Source: CAVTWD01 sp963738325 (GTDB lineage: Bacteria; Actinomycetota; Acidimicrobiia; Acidimicrobiales; Ilumatobacteraceae). Taken from it: a stretch of 64,000 bases of DNA. The notes beneath the pieces were generated by a model, which worked only from the letters and a program-made list of their open reading frames with translations, was not told where the DNA came from and made no database searches. The position numbers and the translations under genes are program-made. The stretch is taken from contig CAVTWD010000001.1 in the NCBI GenBank assembly GCA_963738325.1, positions 930,001 through 994,000 of the forward strand, written 5' to 3'. Below are positions 54,026-62,442 of this stretch, in pieces (position 1 is the first letter of the stretch; each line of letters opens with the position of its first letter).

Positions 54026-55512
54026 TCAGGCGGCGTCGCCGATCGAGGACCAGGTGAGGACGTGGAAGCCCCAGGGCGGGAGCTGCACGAACAAGCCCGA
54101 CGACGCCAGCTCGTCGCCCTGGCGGGTGAACACGTCGCCGCTCATCAGGTCGCGCAACTGCCACGCACGGCCCCCGACGTCGTGCCAGGGCAGGTGAACC
54201 CGGGTGGCGGCCGGGGTGTCGGCGTCGTTCACCACGATGAGGCACCGGCCGTCGCCGGCGATCCAGGACCAGCAGAGGAGGTTGACCCAGCTCGAGTTGT
54301 CGGGCCAACCAGTCGCCTCGCACCGCTCCCAGCTCCCATGCCGCACCTCGACAGCCGCGGCGAGGAGCCGGAGGTGGAACTCCCGCAGGTCGTGGTCGAC
54401 GGGCTCCACCGGGCGGCGTCCGAGCAGGACGGGCACGTGCACCCGCCATCCTTCGAACTCGCCTTCGTGCCACAGGGTGGCGCCCGGCAGCGTCGCCACC
54501 GTCACCGCCGCCGCCCTCAGCTTGCCCGGCGGCAGCTCGTGCGGCGGCGCGGGGCTCGTCGTGGTTCTCCACGAAGCGCACGAGGCGCTGCTGGTACGCG
54601 AGATCCGCGTCGAGGTGACCGCGAACTTGCTCGGGGCCCTCGTGAAGAAGGCGATCGTAGAGTCGCTTGTCGTAGCAGTAGTCGAAGCCGAGCTGTTGCA
54701 ACGTCCACTCGAGATCCCAATATGCCTCGGCGGCGAACAGCATCTGCGGGTGGACGGAGCGGACGGCGGCGATCACCTCGGCCCAGTACTCCTGCTCGGG
54801 CGCCGCGCCGGCGCGGTCGCCCCATGTGCGCCGGAACACGTCGTTCAGCAGGAGCATGGCCATGTCGCAGCGGACTCCGTCGGCCTGGCGGCCGAGGTCG
54901 ACCAGCGTGTCGATCGCGGCCCGGCGCAGCCCGGGCGCGAACGCATTGAGCTGGGCGACGTCGGGCCACGGCGGGAAGTACGGATCACGACCGCGGGCGA
55001 TGACGGCGTCGCCGACGGCAAGGAAGTCGCTGGGCGCCCGGGCAAGGTCATCGGCATCGCCCAGCACGAAGTACTCGGGATGGTCGGTGAGCCACGGATG
55101 GTCGGGGGCGACGTGATTCGGTACGTAGTCGACGAGCAGGCGCACATTGCGCTGCCGCGAGGGCCTGACGGGCGGCGGCCAGCCCGGCGCGGCCTCCGAA
55201 GCGCGAGTCGACCTCGTAGCCGCGGATGCTGTAGGCCGAGCCGATCACGTCGGCTTCCTGGAAGTCATCGAGGGTGGCGCGGAAGTCGGCCATGTGGCTC
55301 GGCGACTCGAGCGCGAGTCGCACGCCGAAGGGGCTGCGCTCCCACACGCCCATGAGCCAGACGGCATCCACGCCCTTGGGGGTCGCCGCGTCCCATTCGC
55401 CGGCCGGCACATCGGCCAACGTCGCCGTTCTGCCCGCCCTGCGGCCGACGTCGTGGAGCCAGGCCGCGGTGTTGAGCTCGTAGATGACGGGGTCGAACCC
55501 CCACGCGCTCAT
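54026..55512 (-). CDS. GH13 alpha-amylase-family enzyme, two frameshifts
   Basis: About 495 residues when joined. From ATG 55512 it starts [19 protein letters not shown]. The frame shifts near 55150 and near 54530, each by one base. All four GH13 regions survive: [16 protein letters not shown] (I), GVRCDMAML with the nucleophile Asp (II), [12 protein letters not shown] with the acid Glu (III) and [11 protein letters not shown] (IV). A beta-sandwich C-terminal domain follows ([15 protein letters not shown]). Maltosyltransferase, glucosidase or trehalose-related activity is possible, but not set by sequence. The ATG overlaps the GH63 stop. Confidence 0.75.
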
Positions 55513-58226
55513 CGACCGCTCGGCCGGTACACGAGGTTGCTCTCGATCGCGCTCGCCATCACGTCTTCCGGCCGGAGGTAGCCGAGGACCTGGATGATCC
55601 GCGCCACCAGACCGGTCCATCCCGTCTGATGGCTGGCCCCGAGGCCGGCGCCGTTGTCGCCGTGGAAGTACTCGTAGAAGAGCAGCAGGTCCTTCCAGTG
55701 CGGGTCGGTCTGGAACTTCTCGGTGCCGCCGTAGACCGGCCGGCGGCCCGTGCTCGTCGGGAGGAAGATCGACGACAAGCCGGCGCCCGAGCTCCTCGGC
55801 CACCTCGAAGAGCGTGCACAGCCGGCCCGACCCGGTCGGGCACTCCACCTTGAACTCGTCGCCGTAGTAGGCGTAGAGGTGGAGCAGGCCCCGCAGGATG
55901 AGGTAGTTGACCGGGAACCACACCGGCCCCCGCCAGTTCGAGTTGCCGCCGAACATCCCGGTGTCCGACTCAGCCGGGAGGTAGTGCACCTCGTAGGTCT
56001 GGCCGTGCACGTCGAAGTGGAACGGGTGGTCGAGGTGGTAGCGGGACAGCGCCCGCAGGCCGTGCGGGCTGAAGAACTCGTCCTCGTCGAGCATGCGGGC
56101 CAGGAGGCGGCGCAGCTTGGTCTCGTCGAGGACGGCCAGCATGCGCCGCCCGTTCGCTCCGCGGCACGCGAGGGTCATGGATCGTGGCCAGCAACTCGGG
56201 CATCGCGTCGATCCGGCGGCGCAGCGGGTGAGCATGTCGTCGCTGATGTGCTCTCCGCCCGTCGGGAGGATCGTCGTCGCGCACAGCGGCAGGAGGCCGA
56301 CCATCGAACGAACCTTCAGACGCGGTCGGCGCTGCCGTCGGGGAGGCGGAGGACGTCGTAGAAGAACCCGTCCTCTTCGTCCCACAGCTCGTCGTGGTTC
56401 TCGCCGATGCGGTCCATGGCGGCGGCGATGAACGCGAAGTGCTCGGCGAACTTGAGCACCATCTCCTCGTACATCGGGTCGTGCGCGGCGAGCTCGAGGG
56501 CGATGCCGAGCATGCACTGCGAGAAGAAGGCCATCCAGGCCGTGCCGTCGGACTGCTCGAGGTGGCCACCGGTGGGCAGCGGGGCGCTGCGGTCGAAGAC
56601 GCCGATGTTGTCGAGACCGAGGAAGCCGCCCTCGAACACGTTGCGGCCCGGTGGGGTCCTTGCGGTTGATCCACCACGTGAAGTTCACGAGCAGCTTCTG
56701 GAACGCGCTCTTCAGCCAGGTCGACGTCGCCCGCGCCGCGCTGTTCGAGCTCGGTCTCGTAGACGAGGAGCGTCGCCCAGGCGTGAACGGGCGGGTTGAC
56801 GTCGCTGAAGTTCCACTCGTAGGCGGGCAGCTGGCCGCTCGGGATGCAGGTACAGCTCGCGCAGCATGAGCGCGAGCTGGTGACTTGGCGTCGTCGATGT
56901 CGACCATGCCCAAGCGCGACCGTGTGGAAGGCGAGGTCCCACGACGCGTACCAGGGGTACTCCCATTTGTCGGGCATCGAGATCACGTCGTCGTTCACCA
57001 TGTGGAACCAGTTCCGGTTCCGGATGTCGTGGCCCTGGTCGTCGCGAAGCGGATGGACGTTGTGCTCGTCGAGCCACTGGTCGAGGTCGAAGAAGTAGTA
57101 GCTGCTTGCTCCAGAGCATCCCGGCCAGGGCCTGGCGCATCACGGCGGCCTCGGCGGCGGATGGTGCTCGGCGGGGTGATCGACGGCGTAGAACTCGTCG
57201 GCGTCGGCGATGCGTGCGGCGAACACGGCGTCGGACTCTGTCGGGCCCGCAGCGGGCGCGCTCGGCCGTGGCACATGCGGAGATGAACGACCGAGGCCTG
57301 GTTCGCCGGGACCTCGAGGATGTAGTGCGCGGCGGCCTTCGTGCCCGTTCGGGTCGGGGTTCACCGCATCGAGGCGGCCGTCCACGACGTACTCGTGGAA
57401 GGCGTCCTTCACGTAGGGGGTGGCGTTCGGCGTACCCCACAGCCGCTCGCGTGTTCGTCTCGTTCTCGGTGAACAACAGCTCGGGTTCGCCTTCGCAGCG
57501 CAGCTCGACGCTCGCCCAGGTCGGGATGGCTCGGCGGACCACCATGCCGGAATCGCCGCTGACCGCTGAGCACCCCCTTCGGCCTCGCCGATGCCACCAC
57601 GCGTTGCGGAACCAGAGCGTGGGCAGCAGGTGGATCGGTGGCCGACGCCGCGCTGCGGTTGGCGAGGGTGATCCGGATGCGCGAGGTCATCGGGCGCCTC
57701 CTTCGCGTACTCGACGTCGACGTCGACGTAGCGGTCCTCGTCGAACACGCCGGTGTCGAGAGCTCGTACTCCATCTCGAGACGGCTCCTGGCCCGGTTGG
57801 TGCGCGATCAGATCTGTCGTAGGGGTATGCGTCGAGCGGGTAGCGGTACCGGTACTTGAGGTAGGAGCTCGTCGGGGTGGCGTCGAGGTAGAAGTAGTAG
57901 TCCTTGACGTCCTCGCCGTGGTTGCCCTCGGCGTTCGTGAGGCCGAACATCCGCTCCTTCAGGATCGGGTCGACGCCGTTCCACAGCGCGATGGCGAAGC
58001 ACAGGCGCTGATGGTCGTCACAGAGCCCCGCGATGCCGTCCTCGCCCCACTTGTAGGCACGTGAGCGGGCCTGGTCGTGGCTGAAGTAGCTCCAGGCGTC
58101 GCCGTTGTCGCTGTAGTCCTCGCGAACCGTGCCCCACTGGCGCTCGCTCAGGTACGGGCCCCACCGCTTCCACGGCACCCCCCGGCGGGCCTCGTCCAAG
58201 CGTTGTGCCTCTGCTCCCTCTGCCAT
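55509..58226 (-). pseudogene. GH63/MGH1-like glucosidase, broken by at least fifteen frameshifts
   Basis: The intact protein would be about 900 residues. The start ATG 58226 gives [15 protein letters not shown], and the first 480 bases read [18 protein letters not shown] and FALTNAEG-type segments of the family. After 57816 the frame changes repeatedly, yet successive pieces continue the family in order: [107 protein letters not shown] and [20 protein letters not shown]. Most breaks are single inserted bases. The family hydrolyses alpha-glucosides. Either a recent pseudogene or poor sequence here. Confidence 0.7.
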
Positions 58227-58374
58227 GCCACTCCCAGGTTCGTCGCGACTCGGCCACAGCGAACCACGTCGAGCGCGTGTCCGGCGAGCGGACTCCGCGG
58301 GGGGCGTTGTCACTGCCCGGCTCACGGCGGCGCGAGCCGTCCGGCACGCGCGTCGACCCCACGGCGAGGGCCGG

Positions 58375-59235
58375 TCAACCCGCAGTGTCGTCCGGAGCCG
58401 ACGTCGGTTGCTCGGCCGGGCCGAGGCGCTCCTCGATGGCCGACAGCTGCCCGCGTAGGGCGGCCAGCTCGATGGCGATGCGATCGGTTCCAGACGGCTC
58501 CGGGTTCGACACGGCTCCCTGGCCCCCTTCTTCTGCGGCGGCCGTCGTCCGGAAGAAGCTGGCCATCGTGCCAGAGAGAACGCCGAGCGTGGCCAGGCCC
58601 GTGATCATCAAGAACACGCCCGCGATCCGACCTTGCGTCGTCACGGGCACGATGTCGCCGTAACCGACCGTCGTGATCGTGACGATGCCCCACCACAGCG
58701 CGTCGCCGTAGGTGGCGAACTCCGGGTTGACGGCCTTCTCGGCCGTGTAGGCCATCCACGAGGCGAACAGCACCATGCCGGCGGCGAACAGGCCCACCCG
58801 CCCCAGCCGTTGCAGCGCCCTTCGAGCTTTCGGCGACACGAGCAGCACCCGGGCCAGCCGGCCGAGGCGTGCCAGCACGAGGATCTGAGACCCGCCGAGG
58901 CCGGGGATGAGGAACCAGGGCGCGGTGAGCACGACGATCGAGAGGTCGAACAGGCCCGTGGCCGTCCGCAGGTAGTGGCGGAGGCAGCGCATGTAGACGG
59001 CAAGGTCGAACACGAAGACCAGCCACGACAGCACGCTCACGATGATCGACACCCACGAGTCGAGCGCCGCCCCCGAGGCCGCCACCACGATCGGCAGGAT
59101 CGCGGCCAACGTGAGCGGCAACGACATGAGGTCCTCGAACCGAGACAGTCGCTCCAGATCCGCAGGCGAGCGTGCCCGATCCGCGAACCGCATCACACTT
59201 GCGTTCCCGTTCGGCGCGTTCGCGGGTCGGCTCAT
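58375..59235 (-). CDS. Voltage-gated-type potassium channel
   Basis: A 286-residue membrane protein. Four N-terminal helices, including an Arg-rich S4-like segment [25 protein letters not shown], are followed by the pore. The potassium selectivity filter is [18 protein letters not shown], and [23 protein letters not shown] is the inner helix. A short cytoplasmic coiled tail follows ([20 protein letters not shown]). ATG 59235 has GGGAGGA upstream. No ligand-binding RCK domain is present. Confidence 0.92.
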   Translation of the reverse strand: MSRPANAPNGNASVMRFADRARSPADLERLSRFEDLMSLPLTLAAILPIVVAASGAALDSWVSIIVSVLSWLVFVFDLAVYMRCLRHYLRTATGLFDLSIVVLTAPWFLIPGLGGSQILVLARLGRLARVLLVSPKARRALQRLGRVGLFAAGMVLFASWMAYTAEKAVNPEFATYGDALWWGIVTITTVGYGDIVPVTTQGRIAGVFLMITGLATLGVLSGTMASFFRTTAAAEEGGQGAVSNPEPSGTDRIAIELAALRGQLSAIEERLGPAEQPTSAPDDTAG

Positions 59236-59373
59236 CGTTCCTCCCGTGCGGTGATCTCGCCCCGAAGCCGCGATGGGTAGCGAGCCGCGGGCCATGGTTC
59301 TCGGTCGGAGTTTCGCGAACGGCCTGCGGCGAACGCGTGGAGGGCGAGCTACGCCGACACGGCATCGGGGTCC

Positions 59374-59401
59374 TGCCACTGATCGCTGCGATCAGGGGCA
59401 G
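59374..59401. promoter_or_regulatory. Hairpin upstream of the channel and flavin reductase genes
   Basis: CTGATCG and CGATCAG form a 7-bp stem around CTG. CTGCC and GGCAG extend it beyond one mismatch. It lies in the divergent intergenic region and could be an operator or an attenuator. No U tract follows. Confidence 0.35.
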
Positions 59402-59410
59402 CCGTAGATC

Positions 59411-59494
59411 GCCGCGCCGCCCGATCGCGCCATAGCCATCGGTCGCTGTGCCGCCCGATCGCGCCATAGCCATCGGTCGCTGTGCCGCCCGATC
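59411..59494. repeat. Exact 34-bp tandem duplication with partial third unit
   Basis: The 34-bp unit at 59427-59460 is repeated exactly at 59461-59494. The preceding 16 bases (59411-59426) match its end apart from one base. It abuts the promoter of the flavin reductase gene. Exact identity suggests recent duplication. Confidence 0.9.
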
Positions 59495-59506
59495 ACGCGG
59501 CCGCCA

Positions 59507-59512
59507 TAGGCT
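59507..59512 (+). promoter_or_regulatory. -10 box, leaderless start of the flavin reductase gene
   Basis: TAGGCT, six bases, then ATG 59519. No ribosome site. Confidence 0.5.
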
Positions 59513-59518
59513 CGGCGC

Positions 59519-60085
59519 ATGACCAAGCCCGGCGGCATCGGAGTGATCGGACCCTTCCCGGCGTCGGTCGCCGACACGGACGAGGCCCGTGACGACTACG
59601 ACCGGCTCCGGCGGCGAGTCCTGTGGACGATGCCCTACGGCCTCTACGTCGTCGGCTCGACGGATGGAGCCGAGCGGCGCAACGCCATGACCCTCAACTG
59701 GGCCACCCAGGTCAGCTTCGACCCCAAGCTCGTCGCCATCTCGGTCGACCACGTCGCCTTCACGCACGAGTTGATCACCGCGTCCGGCGTCTTCAGCCTC
59801 TGCCTGATCGATCGGGAGGACCGCGCCATCGTGCGGAAGTTCACCAAGCCCGTCGAGGTGGATCTCGCCGCCAAGACCCTCAACGGGGTGGCGTACGTCG
59901 AGCGGGTCACGGGCGCTCCCGTGCTCGCGCAAGCCGTTGCCCATCTCGACTGCGAGGTACGCCAGAAGGTGGCCCTCGGCGACCACTCCCTCTTCATCGG
60001 CGAGGTCGTGGAGGCCGCCTTCTCGACGGCCGAGGACACACCGGTCCTCCGGATGGAGGACACCCGCATGAGCTACGGGGGTTGA
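59519..60085 (+). CDS. Flavin reductase family protein (FMN split-barrel)
   Basis: A 188-residue protein of the flavin-reductase-like split-barrel family, which binds FMN and reduces it with NAD(P)H or acts as a flavoprotein oxidoreductase. RRRVLWTMPYGLYVVG, NAMTLNWATQVSFDPKLVAISV and SGVFSLCLIDREDRAIVRKF follow the family order. LGDHSLFIGEVVEA closes the barrel. The partner enzyme is unknown. Its stop lies just before mobA in the same frame. Confidence 0.85.
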   Translation: MTKPGGIGVIGPFPASVADTDEARDDYDRLRRRVLWTMPYGLYVVGSTDGAERRNAMTLNWATQVSFDPKLVAISVDHVAFTHELITASGVFSLCLIDREDRAIVRKFTKPVEVDLAAKTLNGVAYVERVTGAPVLAQAVAHLDCEVRQKVALGDHSLFIGEVVEAAFSTAEDTPVLRMEDTRMSYGG

Positions 60086-60088
60086 GGG

Positions 60089-60643
60089 CTGGAGGCCTTC
60101 TCGGGCGCCGTCCTCACTGGCGGACAGAGCCGCCGGATGGGTCGGGACAAGGCCTTCATCGTCGTCGACGACCGCCCGTTGGCGGCGCGGGCGCTCGACG
60201 CGTTGCGGGCCGCGGGGGCCGCGGAGGTGCTCGCCATCGGCGGCGATCTCCGCCGGCTGGCGACGATCGGTTTCGACCGCGTCGTCCCCGACGTTCACCC
60301 CGGGGAAGGCCCGCTCGGCGGGCTGCTGACCGCGCTGGGCACCTCCGCCCACGAGGTTGTCGTCGTGCTGGCCTGCGATCTCCCGGCAGTAACGGGCGCA
60401 GCCATCGGGTCGCTCCTCGCCGGGCTCGATGCGCACGACGCCGCCGTGGCCGGTGGCGAGCGGCCGCAACCCCTGGTCGGCGCCTGGCACCGGTCCCGCT
60501 GCCTCCCCGGGCTGCGCGAGGCCTTCGATGGTGGCGAGCGCGCCGTTCATCGGGCCCTCGGCGGGCTCGACGTTCATCTCGTCGACACCATCCCGGCGGC
60601 CGAGTTGCACAACGCCAACCGGCCTGGTGACCTGCCCCGATAG
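60089..60643 (+). CDS. mobA: Molybdenum cofactor guanylyltransferase, probable CTG start
   Basis: Attaches GMP to molybdopterin to make bis-MGD. About 184 residues. The GTP-binding signature is LTGGQSRRMGRDKAFIVVDDRPL at the N-terminus, followed by DVHPGEGPLGGLLTAL and VVLACDLPAV. The only ATG (60137) would cut off the signature loop. In the frame between the previous stop (60083-60085) and the signature, CTG at 60089 is the only plausible start codon. This makes a rare CTG start or a base error. No other molybdenum genes are in view. Confidence 0.8.
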   Translation: MEAFSGAVLTGGQSRRMGRDKAFIVVDDRPLAARALDALRAAGAAEVLAIGGDLRRLATIGFDRVVPDVHPGEGPLGGLLTALGTSAHEVVVVLACDLPAVTGAAIGSLLAGLDAHDAAVAGGERPQPLVGAWHRSRCLPGLREAFDGGERAVHRALGGLDVHLVDTIPAAELHNANRPGDLPR

Positions 60644-60646
60644 CCT
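60641..60646 (+). promoter_or_regulatory. -10 box, leaderless start of the rhodanese gene
   Basis: TAGCCT is followed by seven bases and ATG 60654. It overlaps the mobA TAG stop (60641-60643). Confidence 0.45.
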
Positions 60647-60653
60647 GTCGCCG

Positions 60654-60977
60654 ATGCCCGTCCACGAAATCACCGTCGACGAGCTGGCCACCCGGCTCGA
60701 CGCCGGCGCCCTGACTGTCGACGTCCGCCAACCCGACGAGTACGTGGCCGGTCACGTGCCCGGGGCCGTGCTCGTCCCGCTGAACGACGTGCCCGCCCGG
60801 ATCGGCGAGTTCCCCACCGGCCAAGTGGTCCCCGTCATCTGCCGCAGCGGCGCTCGGAGCTTGGCCGCCTGCGAGTACCTCGTGGCGAACGGGATCGACG
60901 CTGTGAACGTGATCGGCGGCACCCTGGCGTGGGTGGAGAGCGGGCGAGGCGTCGTACGCGGCGACCGGCCCTCGTGA
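60654..60977 (+). CDS. Single-domain rhodanese-like sulfurtransferase
   Basis: A 107-residue protein. The rhodanese fold runs from ITVDELATRLDAGALTVDVRQPDEYVAGHVPGAV to the active-site loop VPVICRSGARSLAA, whose Cys would carry persulfide sulfur, and ends GGTLAWVESG. The CRSGAR loop is typical of thiosulfate sulfurtransferases of the GlpE/PspE size class. The stop overlaps the RNase D-like gene (GTGA). Confidence 0.88.
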   Translation: MPVHEITVDELATRLDAGALTVDVRQPDEYVAGHVPGAVLVPLNDVPARIGEFPTGQVVPVICRSGARSLAACEYLVANGIDAVNVIGGTLAWVESGRGVVRGDRPS

Positions 60978-62119
60978 GCTACCGCTGGATCCAATCCCCT
61001 GACGAGCTACGCGAGGTCGTCTCCGCTGCCATCGACGCGCCCGCCTACGCCTTGGACACCGAGTTCCACCGCGAGCGCACCTACTACCCGCAGCTGGCGC
61101 TGGTGCAGCTGACCTGGGGAGCCGAGGTCGTTCTCATCGATCCGATGGCAGTGGACGTGTCGCCGCTGGCCAAGCTGTTCGAAGGCCCCACGCAGGCTGT
61201 GCTCCACGCCGCCCAGCAGGACCTCGAGGTCCTCCAGCGGGCCTGCGGCACGGTGCCGTCGCGGCTGTTCGACACCCAACTCGCGGCGGGGTTCCTCGGT
61301 CACGCCACCCCGTCGCTCGCCAACCTCGTCGCCGGCGAGCTGGGGCTGAAGCTCCCGAAGGCGGACCGCCTCTCGGACTGGCTGCGCCGCCCGCTCAGCC
61401 AGGAGCAGCTCGAATATGCCGCGGCCGACGTGGCGCACCTGCTGGACCTCCGGGACCGGCTGGTGGCCGACTTGGGCGGCCTCGGACGCGTCGCCTGGGC
61501 CGAGGGCGAGTGCGAGGAGCTGCGCACCCGGGCCGTCGGTCCGGCGGCGCCCGAAGACGCCTGGCTGCGCCTGAAGGACCTGCGAACGCTGCGGGGCCGC
61601 AGCCGCAACGTGGCCAAGGCGGTGGCCGCGTGGCGGGAGCGGCGGGCCGCCCGCCAGGACCTGCCCGTGCGCTTCATCCTGTCGGACCTGGCCATCCTCG
61701 GGATCGCCCAACGGCCGCCGCGCACGGTCGAGGCGCTCCGGGCCATCCGCGGCGTCGAGGAGCGCCATCTGCGAGCGCCTTTGGCCGGTGAGCTGCTCGC
61801 CGCGGTGGCCGAGGGCCAGGCCGACACGGCCGACGTCACCGTATACGGCGGCGGCGCGGACCTCGAGCGACGCCTCCGGCCGGCGGTCACCCTGGTGTCG
61901 GCCTGGGTGGCGCAACTGGCGAGGGATCAGCACATCGACACCGCGCTCCTGGCGACCCGCAGTGATCTCGTCGAGCTCCTGAGCGGGGCGCCGGACGCCC
62001 GCCTGGCCACCGGCTGGCGCGCCGACGTCCTCGGCGAGGACGTGAAAGGCCTGGTGGCCGGGCATAACGCCCTGGCCTTCGACCCCCGCGGTGAGCTGCG
62101 ATTGCTCCACGTGAGCTGA
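60974..62119 (+). CDS. RNase D-like 3'-5' exoribonuclease with HRDC domain
   Basis: A 381-residue protein. The DEDDy exonuclease core has YALDTEFHRERTYYPQLALVQL (motif I DxE), VLHAAQQDLEVLQRACG (motif II) and LEYAAADVAHLLDLRD (motif III Y/D). The HRDC domain starts near residue 210 (RLKDLRTLRGRSRNVAKAVAAWRE). RNase D trims tRNA and other stable RNA 3' ends. The actinobacterial homologue often sits near dxs. GTG 60974 overlaps the rhodanese stop. Confidence 0.9.
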   Translation: MSYRWIQSPDELREVVSAAIDAPAYALDTEFHRERTYYPQLALVQLTWGAEVVLIDPMAVDVSPLAKLFEGPTQAVLHAAQQDLEVLQRACGTVPSRLFDTQLAAGFLGHATPSLANLVAGELGLKLPKADRLSDWLRRPLSQEQLEYAAADVAHLLDLRDRLVADLGGLGRVAWAEGECEELRTRAVGPAAPEDAWLRLKDLRTLRGRSRNVAKAVAAWRERRAARQDLPVRFILSDLAILGIAQRPPRTVEALRAIRGVEERHLRAPLAGELLAAVAEGQADTADVTVYGGGADLERRLRPAVTLVSAWVAQLARDQHIDTALLATRSDLVELLSGAPDARLATGWRADVLGEDVKGLVAGHNALAFDPRGELRLLHVS

Positions 62120-62208
62120 CGAGTCGCCCGAGGGCTGTCCGCCCGGCGTGGAGGGTCACGGGCTACACTCAGTTTCAATGTCACATCACTGAAGTTCGGA
62201 GCCCTGCC

Positions 62209-62400
62209 GTGAAAAAGGGTCGTCATCGGCGCTTCGAAGAAGCGCGGAAGTTGAAGCAGTCCGGGCCCGAAGCGTTCGGCGGATTCGTTCCCCGTGACGC
62301 CGAGCCCCACCGGTCCGAGGAGGACGACGAGTACGCCGCCATCGCGGAGAAGTACGGCGTCACCTTCGACGACGACGACGAGGACGAGGACGCCCGGTAG
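62209..62400 (+). CDS. Small charged protein with acidic C-terminus
   Basis: A 63-residue protein. Residues 1-20 are basic (KKGRHRRFEEARKLK). The last 30 are acidic (EEDDEYAAIAEKYG, DDDDEDEDAR). I do not recognise the family. It has a GTG start at 62209, and TACACT lies upstream near 62164 with about 40 bases of leader. It lies between an exoribonuclease gene and typA, in the same direction. Confidence 0.65.
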   Translation: MKKGRHRRFEEARKLKQSGPEAFGGFVPRDAEPHRSEEDDEYAAIAEKYGVTFDDDDEDEDAR

Positions 62401-62442
62401 CTCCCGGGGAGCCGTCTCGAGGCCGGCTTCCGCCCACCCGCT

